NCBI GenBank assembly: GCA_937967535.1
Contig: CALCMV010000080.1
Span: 1-19,103, forward strand
Direction: 5' to 3'
Source: an uncultured Saprospiraceae bacterium
GTDB lineage: Bacteria; Bacteroidota; Bacteroidia; Chitinophagales; Saprospiraceae
DNA: 19,103 nt
Shown here: in pieces, positions 13,063 through 19,103 of the stretch
Layout of the letters: the number at the start of each line of letters is the position of its first letter
How positions within the stretch are numbered: position 1 is the first letter of the stretch
Made by a program: the position numbers and the translations under genes
The notes under the pieces: model-generated
What the model was told of the DNA's origin: nothing
Seen by the model: the letters and a program-made list of their open reading frames with translations, nothing else
Database searches by the model: none

Positions 13063-13896
13063 CTAAGCCCCAACCGGTCCCAACTCCACGCCTTCCGAAT
13101 AAGCTACCTTAATACCATATTGATGATATGACTTCTTAATGGCTGCATAGGCATCATAGGTCACTTGCCAATAATTATCGGGATGGATATAGGGTCTTAC
13201 GGCTACTAGGATATTATGACTATCATAAGATTCTATACCAATCATGGGTTCAGGTTCCGGGAGGATATTCGGAACATCATTCAAAGCATCCCTTATGATG
13301 GTTTCGACTTTTGCATATTCTTCCTCGTAGGGCATAGTCACTTTTAATTCCAGTCGGGTTCTGCCGGTTGTTGAAAAGTTGGTAATTGTATCTTCCGTTA
13401 CTTTGCCATTTGGGATGATGAGGGTTTTTTCATTGGGGGTCATAATGGTCGTGTTAAAAATCTCTATGTCTTGTACTTTTCCAAACTTCTCACCTATTTC
13501 CACCCAGTCACCTACTTTGTAGGGTTTCAGAAATACGATGGTAATTCCGGAGGCAAAATTGCCCAGAAATCCTTGTAAAGCCATTCCCACAGCAAAGCCT
13601 ACCGCCGCCAACAGTGCCAGTAAAGAAGATACCTCAAAGCCAATAATGCTCGCTGCCAATAAAAATACAGCCAATTTGAGCGCATTGTCAATAATAGACC
13701 CCAAAAAAGAAGATACCTCTGTGGATATATTGGCTTTTGTTATGCTAGTCCGAATCAGACGACTTACTCTTTTAACAATCCAAAGTCCAATAATGATAAT
13801 CAAAATAGCCAACAAGATCTTGGGAACAAATACAACTACCCAATCTGTAAATTGCTCTAAATACTTATTGAGTTTATCGGTGCTTAAATTTTCCAT
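13063..13896 (-). CDS. Small-conductance mechanosensitive channel, MscS family
   Basis: 277 residues, close to E. coli MscS (286). Membrane helices are near 20-41, 66-86 and 90-122; the last is the pore helix, with small-residue pattern AAVGFAVGMALQGFLGNFASG. The MscS beta domain follows directly: LKPYKVGDWVEIGEKFGKVQDIEIFNTTI, then TLIIPNGKV. The C-terminal alpha/beta domain ends in VELGPVGA. The protein is an inner-membrane heptamer known to release solutes upon hypo-osmotic shock. It has its own promoter at 13934-13964. The next genes upstream and downstream share its strand but are separated by their own signals. Confidence 0.95.
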   Translation of the reverse strand: MENLSTDKLNKYLEQFTDWVVVFVPKILLAILIIIIGLWIVKRVSRLIRTSITKANISTEVSSFLGSIIDNALKLAVFLLAASIIGFEVSSLLALLAAVGFAVGMALQGFLGNFASGITIVFLKPYKVGDWVEIGEKFGKVQDIEIFNTTIMTPNEKTLIIPNGKVTEDTITNFSTTGRTRLELKVTMPYEEEYAKVETIIRDALNDVPNILPEPEPMIGIESYDSHNILVAVRPYIHPDNYWQVTYDAYAAIKKSYHQYGIKVAYSEGVELGPVGA

Positions 13897-13933
13897 AATT
13901 ATAGATTTGTAATTTTCTCAAATAACAAGTCGG

Positions 13934-13964
13934 CAAAAATATCAAATCTAATGCTTACGAACAA
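13934..13964 (-). promoter_or_regulatory. Promoter of the MscS gene, bracketed by AACAAGTCGG repeats
   Basis: On the minus strand TTG at 13964-13962, 20 nt, then TATTTTTG at 13941-13934 (exact TAnnTTTG). Predicted start near 13927, about 30 nt before the ATG. The 10-nt word AACAAGTCGG occurs at 13924-13933 and 13960-13969, one copy over the -33 region and one just past the -7 box. Confidence 0.55.
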
Positions 13965-13984
13965 GTCGGAAAGATTCTACATAA

Positions 13985-14034
13985 AATTTAAGTTTAAGAT
14001 TAAGTTTAAGTTTAAGAATAAGTTCAAATTTAAG
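13985..14034. repeat. TTTAAG hexamer array downstream of the dehydratase gene
   Basis: Eight or so degenerate units of TTTAAG (variants ATTAAG, AATAAG, TTCAAA) between the pheC-like 3' end and the MscS promoter. There is no inverted copy, unlike most other spacers here. It could read as a peptide of alternating Asn-Leu on the minus strand, but no gene is supported. Confidence 0.7.
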
Positions 14035-14052
14035 CCTCCTTCGGATTTTGAA

Positions 14053-14901
14053 TTATTCTCCCTCCGCTTTCCGTTTAATTTTTTCCAACTCAGCGTCGAA
14101 TATCTTTTGGTAAGTGCTATCTTTTTGTCGGAGATTGAGCCATTGGTCAATGTAGGCTTTGAAGGTGTGGTCGCGGGGCAAGAGGTAGCCCATTTCAAAG
14201 AAATTAAAGGGCGCGTCGGGATTGACGGCATCCAATTCGGGGTGAATTTGTTGTTGGACTAATGTTTCGATGGCATCCGTTACCATGAGGTCGGCTTCGC
14301 CGTCCACGATTCTTTGGAAAATGGTGAGATTATCTTCGTTTTCAACGATGGTTGCTTTTGGAAAATTAGCTCTCGCAAAGGCTTCATTCGTACCGCCCGG
14401 ATTGACGATGACACGCACTCCCGCCTGATTGATAGCATTTAACGTTTTATACTTTTCCACATTTTCATCTCTTGTAATCGCCGCTTTTCCGCTTGATAAT
14501 AGTGGAATACTAAACAATGCCTCACGCTGCCGCAGCAGCTTTATCGTAATCCCACTCATACCAATATCAAACTTATCTGCCGCCAAATCAGACAGCAAAT
14601 TTGACCAGGTTGTTTGGACAAATTGCACTTCTACATCGAGCGATTCTGCCAAATCTTTTGCCAATTCGATGTCTATGCCTTGATAGCCGTCTATCCCCTC
14701 CGATTGATAGGAAAATGGGGAGAAATCACCGGTTGTGCCTACCCGGATGATGCCTTTTTTTATGACCTTATCTAAGACCGAAATTTGCGATATAGGAGCA
14801 ACCGAAACTCCTTTTTCTTGAATTAGAGAAGGGGTGCAACCGATTATTAATAGGCTGCATATTAGTGTGGTGAGGAATGTTTTTGTAATGTGTATGTTCA
14901 T
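14053..14901 (-). CDS. pheC: PheC-like cyclohexadienyl dehydratase, predicted lipoprotein
   Basis: 282 residues. A lipoprotein signal ends in LIIG-Cys22, without the Lys/Asp-rich +2 surface export signal, so periplasm-facing. A periplasmic type 3 solute-binding fold follows: IIRVGTTGDFSPFSY (51-65), GIDIELAKDLAESL (75-88), FDIGMSGITIKLLRQREALFSIP (111-133), NPGGTNEAFARANFPKA (167-183), DGEADLMVTDAIE (200-212), HPEL and LLPRD. From memory the stretches MSGI---RQR-A-FS-P, VNPGGTNE-FARAN and ADLM-TDAIE closely match the Pseudomonas aeruginosa PheC, which converts prephenate or arogenate to phenylpyruvate or phenylalanine in the periplasm. A plain amino-acid-binding protein remains possible. It starts 2 nt after the SUKH-like gene stop, so co-transcription is likely. 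Confidence 0.82.
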   Translation of the reverse strand: MNIHITKTFLTTLICSLLIIGCTPSLIQEKGVSVAPISQISVLDKVIKKGIIRVGTTGDFSPFSYQSEGIDGYQGIDIELAKDLAESLDVEVQFVQTTWSNLLSDLAADKFDIGMSGITIKLLRQREALFSIPLLSSGKAAITRDENVEKYKTLNAINQAGVRVIVNPGGTNEAFARANFPKATIVENEDNLTIFQRIVDGEADLMVTDAIETLVQQQIHPELDAVNPDAPFNFFEMGYLLPRDHTFKAYIDQWLNLRQKDSTYQKIFDAELEKIKRKAEGE

Positions 14902-14903
14902 AC

Positions 14904-15674
14904 TTAGCTAATTAATTCATCCCAAAATGGAATTCCTTTACTCTCTCCTATTGTTCGTTCTTTATTCATAAAATCCTGCAATTCTTTTATTGGTTCAGGA
15001 TACCATAATTTATCTTCTTCATCATAAACAGATTTATGTAAATCTAAATATTTTCCCAATTCATTCAGTAAATAGTGCTTCATACTCCATCCATAAACAA
15101 TCGTATCAGCCCCCCATACAGACAATACCGGACTTTTTATTTCATCAACAATACTCACAACAAATCTATGTGCGTGAATGGGAATTAGCTTTGGTGCTTT
15201 ATGATACCACTCTGAAAATACCTTTTCAATTTCAGCTTCTGATTTAGGGCGTTCTCCCCAAGATTTTAGCCAAGATGTGTTCTTCACATCTGAAAGTATT
15301 GTTCTATAGGGCCAATCAAAAAAATGTCTAATCTCTTCATCATCCAATAACCAATTATAGAAATAAGGCTTTTGTTTAACGTATGTTTCATTCTTAGAAT
15401 CATAATATTCTACGGGGCGTTTTTTATCTATGGTGTGTAATATTTTTAGGAATTCCTTATGCTCTGAAGTAAAAACAATATTGTATTTTCTTTCTATGTT
15501 TTCAATTTCAGTTTCTTCTAAACCAATCCATTTTGCATTAATAATCCAATCGTCATCTTTATAATCAGAAGCATTTGATTTAGACATATTTTCCCAGTGG
15601 GTTTCAGTTGTTGCTTTAAACCAATAAAGAAATTCTATGTAATTGTCCGGTATTCTCATTTTTTGATTGCTCAT
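14904..15674 (-). CDS. SMI1/KNR4 (SUKH)-like protein
   Basis: 256 residues, AT-rich, no signal peptide. The pattern WIGLEETEIENIERKYNI (about 49-66), then F-SEHKEFLKILHTIDKK, a central FYNWLLDDEEIRHFFDWP, then LIPIHAHRFVVSIVDE and PVLSVWGADTIVYGWSMKHYLLNELGKYL matches the SUKH superfamily layout ('GL-E-EI-E--Y-I-F--E-KEFL' at the front, 'LIPI--HR' and 'PVLS--G-D-I-Y' at the back). SUKH proteins commonly act as immunity proteins against contact-dependent or polymorphic toxins, though many are of unknown role. No toxin gene is adjacent. It lies between the PLP-enzyme gene (13 nt upstream) and the pheC-like gene (2 nt downstream), so it probably belongs to the same transcript, an odd companion for metabolic enzymes. 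Confidence 0.75.
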   Translation of the reverse strand: MSNQKMRIPDNYIEFLYWFKATTETHWENMSKSNASDYKDDDWIINAKWIGLEETEIENIERKYNIVFTSEHKEFLKILHTIDKKRPVEYYDSKNETYVKQKPYFYNWLLDDEEIRHFFDWPYRTILSDVKNTSWLKSWGERPKSEAEIEKVFSEWYHKAPKLIPIHAHRFVVSIVDEIKSPVLSVWGADTIVYGWSMKHYLLNELGKYLDLHKSVYDEEDKLWYPEPIKELQDFMNKERTIGESKGIPFWDELIS

Positions 15675-15687
15675 TGCAAATATGTCT

Positions 15688-16899
15688 TTAATAATTCCTC
15701 AAAATCGTCCAAGTCTCCTCAATCTTATCATTGCGAATAGCTAAAATTTCTCCAAATTGTAAAAATACAAATTCGCTTTGATGTGGTCTTAAAAATACAA
15801 AATCATCTACTTCTAATTCTGCTGAATTAGGGACGTTCAACATCGTCTGATTGGTTGATACACCAAAGAGCGAATTTTGTCGCGTACCTTTCGGGTAGCA
15901 ATAATCCGCCTTCCAAAAACCACCATAAATAAAGAAAGATTGGCGATGATTGGAATTTACCAAATTCAATATATTTTTCATGCCCTCTAATGCGGGGATG
16001 GTCGTCCCTTCAAATTTTTTGAGGACGGGCGTGGCGATATAACAAGTCTGTTGGTAGCCTTGCAAGGTCGGAATATCAAAGGTCGTCGGCATCACCAAAC
16101 ACGAACCTGCAGAAATATCATTTAATGGAGAATCTGCTGCTTTGTGCAAGTTAATTGTCGGACTTCCTGCGCCATTGAATGTCAGCTTTTCATGCCATAA
16201 AGCAGGGAAATCTTTTTGAACAAGCATTTTGCAAGTATCGTAAAAATCATTCGCCAAACGCAAGGCTTTTTCTTTGCTACGAATAATACTTGGCAGCTTG
16301 ACAACATGCGGGTCGTAGCCCATAAAGCCGCTAAATTCTACCTCGTCTTGGTGTGTTTCAATGATTTGTAAAGCGGCTTTTAATTGATTGATATTGCCAA
16401 AACCACCGCGATGTAATCCAATGTCTAATTCGAGATTTAAGCGTAGTTTTTGTCCTGTTTTCTGTGCTAATTCGATGTACTGATGAATACGTAATTTGGT
16501 ATCAACCAACCACTGAATTTGCCGGTAAGGATTAAAGCCGTTTGTCTGTTCGGGGAGATTATCGTAGAAAAAATGAGCCGTTTTGACGGGCATGGGTTTG
16601 CCTAATAAAATGTCTGCATTTTCATGGAGTCGTGCTGCCAATTCTGTTAGAAAAGGTTGGTGAAAAACCATGAAATTTTGAGTATTTGCTTGCTCTGAAA
16701 TGTATTGAATCAATTCAAAAGAAGGCAGTGATTTGACAACGATTCTAAAGGCAGCATTTTTATTGAAATTGGAAATGAGCCTAGCGATATTTTCATCCAA
16801 ACCATTCAAATCAATACAAAGACAGGGAATTGCCCGTTGATGATTTTTTAATGTTTGGTTGAGTTGTTGGAAATACTCATTTTCTTTATTTATAGACAT
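15688..16899 (-). CDS. Fold-type III PLP enzyme, D-serine dehydratase/alanine racemase-like
   Basis: 403 residues, cytoplasmic. The N-terminal TIM-barrel domain of alanine racemase type starts with PCLCIDLNGLDENI, and the PLP lysine is predicted at Lys56 in RIVVKSLPS. LNLELDIGLHRGGF (about 150-163), SGFMGYDPHV and 'NGAGSPTI' (phosphate-binding) follow, and the C-terminal beta domain is of the D-serine-dehydratase-like kind (LRPHQSEFVFLQFGEI). The family includes D-serine dehydratases, D-threonine aldolases and amino acid deaminases, so the exact reaction is unassigned. The usual C-terminal His/Cys zinc pair of eukaryotic-type enzymes is not evident beyond one His. It lies downstream of the FAD-linked lactone oxidase, a pairing I recall from other Bacteroidota, and upstream of the SUKH-like gene by 13 nt. 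Confidence 0.82.
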   Translation of the reverse strand: MSINKENEYFQQLNQTLKNHQRAIPCLCIDLNGLDENIARLISNFNKNAAFRIVVKSLPSFELIQYISEQANTQNFMVFHQPFLTELAARLHENADILLGKPMPVKTAHFFYDNLPEQTNGFNPYRQIQWLVDTKLRIHQYIELAQKTGQKLRLNLELDIGLHRGGFGNINQLKAALQIIETHQDEVEFSGFMGYDPHVVKLPSIIRSKEKALRLANDFYDTCKMLVQKDFPALWHEKLTFNGAGSPTINLHKAADSPLNDISAGSCLVMPTTFDIPTLQGYQQTCYIATPVLKKFEGTTIPALEGMKNILNLVNSNHRQSFFIYGGFWKADYCYPKGTRQNSLFGVSTNQTMLNVPNSAELEVDDFVFLRPHQSEFVFLQFGEILAIRNDKIEETWTILRNY

Positions 16900-16905
16900 T
16901 TTTTT

Positions 16906-17063
16906 AATGTAAAATTTAAAATGTAAAATAATAAATGTAAAAGTGTCAATAGTACGCGCATGAAATAATTTTATTTTAATTGTTTTTAATGTATTGATAA
17001 TGAATTAATTGTAAATATTTTGCGTACTACAATTTTTACATTTATTATTTTACATTTTACATT
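16906..17063. repeat. AAAATGTAAAAT word array, 158-nt inverted repeat
   Basis: Perfect 25-bp arms at 16918-16942 and 17034-17058 carry AAAATGTAAAAT-type words. A second inner pair (AGTACGC at 16951-16957, reverse complement at 17021-17027) extends the stem, leaving a loop of about 60 nt. It fills the 180-nt gap between the lactone oxidase stop and the PLP enzyme start. The word TGCGTACTAC at 17021-17030 also occurs in the palindromic element at 1049-1058. Confidence 0.75.
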
Positions 17064-17079
17064 TCCAAAATAACAGAAA

Positions 17080-18366
17080 TCATACACCTAATAGCTTTTC
17101 CAAGTAAGGCGTAACAAACACCTTTTCAGGGTCTTGTTCTTGCCGATGCTTTGCAAATGTAGCGAATTGAGGGTACAAATCGGCTAGGTCTTTTGACGAT
17201 AAGGTGTTCATTTTTCCCCAATGTGGTCGCCCGCCGTAAGCTCTGAAAATTTGCTCTAAAGCCTCAAAATATGGTTGGTTGTTTTTCTTATTATAGACAT
17301 GACAAGCGATGTAGGCAGAGTCTCTCCCGTAGGCAGGACTCATCAAAATATCATCGCCCTTGACCCAACGATTTTCTATCGGAAAATGGATATTGAATTG
17401 CTTAGTGTCAATCTTTTTACGCATTTCTGAAAAGGCATCCTGATAGGCTTCGGCGGGGATGTTGTACTCCATTTCCGTAAATTTGACGAGCCGTTTTGTC
17501 GCGTAAATTTTATGGCTGTGATATACCTTTTCTACATTGCCGATGCTTGCCGCCGCTATTTTCGAGACTCTTTCATTTTGGGAGGGAAACAATCGAGCTA
17601 TTTCACAAAGTAATTTGAATGAGTAATTTTCTATGACATATTCAGACCAATAATTGAAAAAATTGATTTTATCCGGTTCGTCTTGCTCGACTATGTTGGT
17701 TGTTTTTGTCCATGCAGTCTCCGTATATGGTAGCCAGTAAAACTCAAAATTTCGGTTTTGTTCGTTGTATGAATCAAGATTAGAGAGGACAGCATCAAGT
17801 GGTTCTTTTCGGTTTTGTAAAAATAATTTATGGCTCGGCACACACTGTAAAGTAATGCTCGTAATGATGCCCAATGCCCCCAAAGATACTTGTGCGGCTT
17901 TGAATAATTCAGGCTTTTTGCTAGCCGAACATTCCACGATTTCTCCTTTTCCATTCACAAATTTGAGCGCGATGACTTGCGTGCTAATCGTGCCAAAAGC
18001 CTTGCCCGTTCCGTGTGTGCCTGTGCTAATCGTACCGGCGATAGATTGCACGTCAATATCGCCCAAATTTTCCATTGCCATGCCTTCTTTGAATAATAAA
18101 TCACCCAACAAATTGAGTTTTGTTCCGGCTTTTACGCTTGCCTGACATCGTTCTTTATCCACTGAAATAATACCTTGATATTTGTCCAAACTGACCAAAA
18201 TATCATTCGTATGGCACAAGGCAGTAAAGGAATGTCCCGTACCCATAACGCGAATTTTCTTACACGAATTGGCGGCTCTCAAGACGAGTTGTTGAATGGC
18301 ATCTTCCTCTGTCGGATAGACAATTTCGGAGGGTGTCCAGCTAACATTTTCTGCCCAATTTTTCAT
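17080..18366 (-). CDS. FAD-linked D-arabinono-1,4-lactone oxidase-family protein
   Basis: 428 residues. An N-terminal FAD_binding_4 domain is present: IRVMGTGHSFTAL (38-50), with His45 in the usual position of covalent flavin attachment, VSLDKYQGI, and SIAGTISTGTHGTG (FAD pyrophosphate site, about 106-119). SLGALGIITSITLQ is typical of the family. The C-terminal ALO domain contains the active-site stretch HWGK (382-385). The family oxidises sugar lactones or aldonates with O2; the true substrate in bacteria is often unknown. No signal peptide, so cytosolic. A small hairpin precedes the start (18384-18398). The neighbours on the same strand are an ACT-domain gene upstream (102 nt) and the PLP enzyme downstream. 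Confidence 0.88.
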   Translation of the reverse strand: MKNWAENVSWTPSEIVYPTEEDAIQQLVLRAANSCKKIRVMGTGHSFTALCHTNDILVSLDKYQGIISVDKERCQASVKAGTKLNLLGDLLFKEGMAMENLGDIDVQSIAGTISTGTHGTGKAFGTISTQVIALKFVNGKGEIVECSASKKPELFKAAQVSLGALGIITSITLQCVPSHKLFLQNRKEPLDAVLSNLDSYNEQNRNFEFYWLPYTETAWTKTTNIVEQDEPDKINFFNYWSEYVIENYSFKLLCEIARLFPSQNERVSKIAAASIGNVEKVYHSHKIYATKRLVKFTEMEYNIPAEAYQDAFSEMRKKIDTKQFNIHFPIENRWVKGDDILMSPAYGRDSAYIACHVYNKKNNQPYFEALEQIFRAYGGRPHWGKMNTLSSKDLADLYPQFATFAKHRQEQDPEKVFVTPYLEKLLGV

Positions 18367-18378
18367 AATTTTTATTTT

Positions 18379-18398
18379 TAAAAAAGGGTTATTCCCTT
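18379..18398 (-). terminator. Weak hairpin plus T-run ahead of the lactone oxidase
   Basis: On the minus strand AAGGG-loop-CCCTT (18398-18384) is followed by a T-run, 12 nt before the ATG. The five-pair stem is weak; it may end part of the ACT-domain transcript or act in the leader. Confidence 0.35.
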
Positions 18399-18468
18399 GA
18401 AAATGCGTAGAAAATCTCTTTGTGATTATTGAAGTTACATCATATATTTAAATTATCCAAACATGCTG

Positions 18469-18870
18469 TTATCTTGCCATATTCCTCAATACCTTCATTG
18501 CTTTATCCTCTTCATTTTTATCCACAAAAATATGGTCGTGATAATAGCCTGCAATGACATTACAACTGATATTATTTTTACCCAATTCGCTAGAAAAAGC
18601 AGCCGTCAAACCCACCGCTTCCAAGGAAGAATGGATATTCAAAGTAATCCACGCTGCGATAAATTCAAAATTGAGTCCGAGTCGTTCCGCATCTTTTTTT
18701 AATAATACGACAGTAATGCCTTCCTGCTCTTTTATCTCACAAATCGTCATGTCTCTTGGGATAGCTGCTGTATTTTCGACTGTTGCAAAAACGTATTCGC
18801 CATCATTCAAGACAGGTTCCATGTTGGCTATTAATGCTTGTAAATTGGTTTCGCCGATTGCTTTTTTCAT
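18469..18870 (-). CDS. ACT-domain-containing protein
   Basis: 133 residues. The N-terminal half (LQALIANMEPVLNDGEYVFATV) and the C-terminal ACT-like half (GLTAAFSSELGKNNISCNVIAGYYHDHIFVDKNEEDKAMKVL) match the two-domain DUF2241/ACT protein family (COG3602 type). The 'AAFS-EL---I-CNV-AGY-HDHIFV' block is distinctive. ACT domains usually bind amino acids and regulate, but this stand-alone family has no assigned function. The start ATG overlaps the stop of the hydrolase gene (ATGA), so the two are translationally coupled. Confidence 0.88.
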   Translation of the reverse strand: MKKAIGETNLQALIANMEPVLNDGEYVFATVENTAAIPRDMTICEIKEQEGITVVLLKKDAERLGLNFEFIAAWITLNIHSSLEAVGLTAAFSSELGKNNISCNVIAGYYHDHIFVDKNEEDKAMKVLRNMAR

Positions 18871-19103
18871 GTTAATAATTTAGTTAATGTTTTCTTCGCA
18901 TTTTCCATCATCACGAGATTTCCTGCCTCATTCGGATGTACGCCGTCGGGTAGAAAAAGGTCGGGTGTCATGCCTTTGGAAAAGTCAATCGAAGGTAGAT
19001 TTTGGTCAGCAGCATAGATCCGTAATTTATCTTGTAATTGGTGGACATTGTAGCTTAAATTGGGGAGGTTTTGGTATAATCTATGGTCGTCTTCATTCTC
19101 AAT
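18867..19103 (-). CDS. SGNH/GDSL-type hydrolase, C-terminal part
   Basis: Open from the window edge to TGA at 18869-18867 (78 residues visible). The visible end reads LRIYAADQNLPSIDFSKGM, then PDLFLPDGVHPNEAGNLVMM. The DGVHPNEAG block is the family's last conserved motif, holding the catalytic Asp and His. The N-terminal Ser motif lies outside the window. The family comprises esterases and lipases of varied substrates. It overlaps the ACT-domain gene by 4 nt. Confidence 0.85.
   Translation of the reverse strand: MENEDDHRLYQNLPNLSYNVHQLQDKLRIYAADQNLPSIDFSKGMTPDLFLPDGVHPNEAGNLVMMENAKKTLTKLLT

Noticed and set aside
13977..14231. An 84-residue open frame with an Asn-Leu repeat tail
   Set aside because: It is an out-of-frame reading of the pheC-like gene end plus the TTTAAG array; no independent support.

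Overview
The window looks like a chromosomal segment of a gliding-type member of Bacteroidota. Evidence is the gldA-gldF-gldG transporter cluster, signal-peptide and lipoprotein styles, moderate-to-low GC, and several promoters of the Bacteroidetes form (TTTG near -33, TAnnTTTG near -7). The spacer style (short-word repeats) recalls environmental genomes of the Saprospiria/Chitinophagia type, but the order cannot be fixed from the sequence. I see no rRNA, tRNA, CRISPR array, phage module or intact insertion sequence.

Left part (1-4769, mostly + strand): the 3' end of gldA, then gldF and gldG, which together form the gliding-motility ABC transporter. gldF and gldG are separated by a small minus-strand gene resembling an orphan antitoxin. 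A DUF234-type AAA ATPase follows, behind two 42-nt dyad units. A 640-nt gene-free stretch rich in palindromes follows it.

Middle (5472-10515): a GC-richer flavin monooxygenase with an NTF2-like N-terminal domain (minus), an unrecognised 231-aa gene (+), an S41 peptidase-family protein (minus) and a DinB-family protein (+).

Right part (11010-19103, all minus): an orphan TolC-family protein, a small XRE regulator with a visible promoter and operator-like palindrome, an MscS channel, a PheC-like cyclohexadienyl dehydratase lipoprotein, a SUKH-like protein, a fold-type III PLP enzyme (D-serine dehydratase-like), an FAD-linked lactone oxidase, an ACT-domain protein and the end of an SGNH/GDSL hydrolase. 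The last two overlap by 4 nt. The PLP enzyme, SUKH and PheC genes are tightly spaced and probably co-transcribed.

The most unusual property is in the spacers. Nearly every long spacer, and several short ones, is built of repeated short words, often flipped into an inverted repeat: GAGAC/GTCTC, GGACTAC, AATTGGGG, GATTGGTGA, TTTAAG, and AAAATGTAAAAT. They often abut a start codon or run into the 3' end of a coding sequence. A 78-nt palindromic element occurs twice, and each copy supplies the last codons and the stop of a neighbouring gene ('VA-stop'). The gldA tail also appears to be written by such a repeat. This family of junction repeats is the best candidate here for something not yet described.
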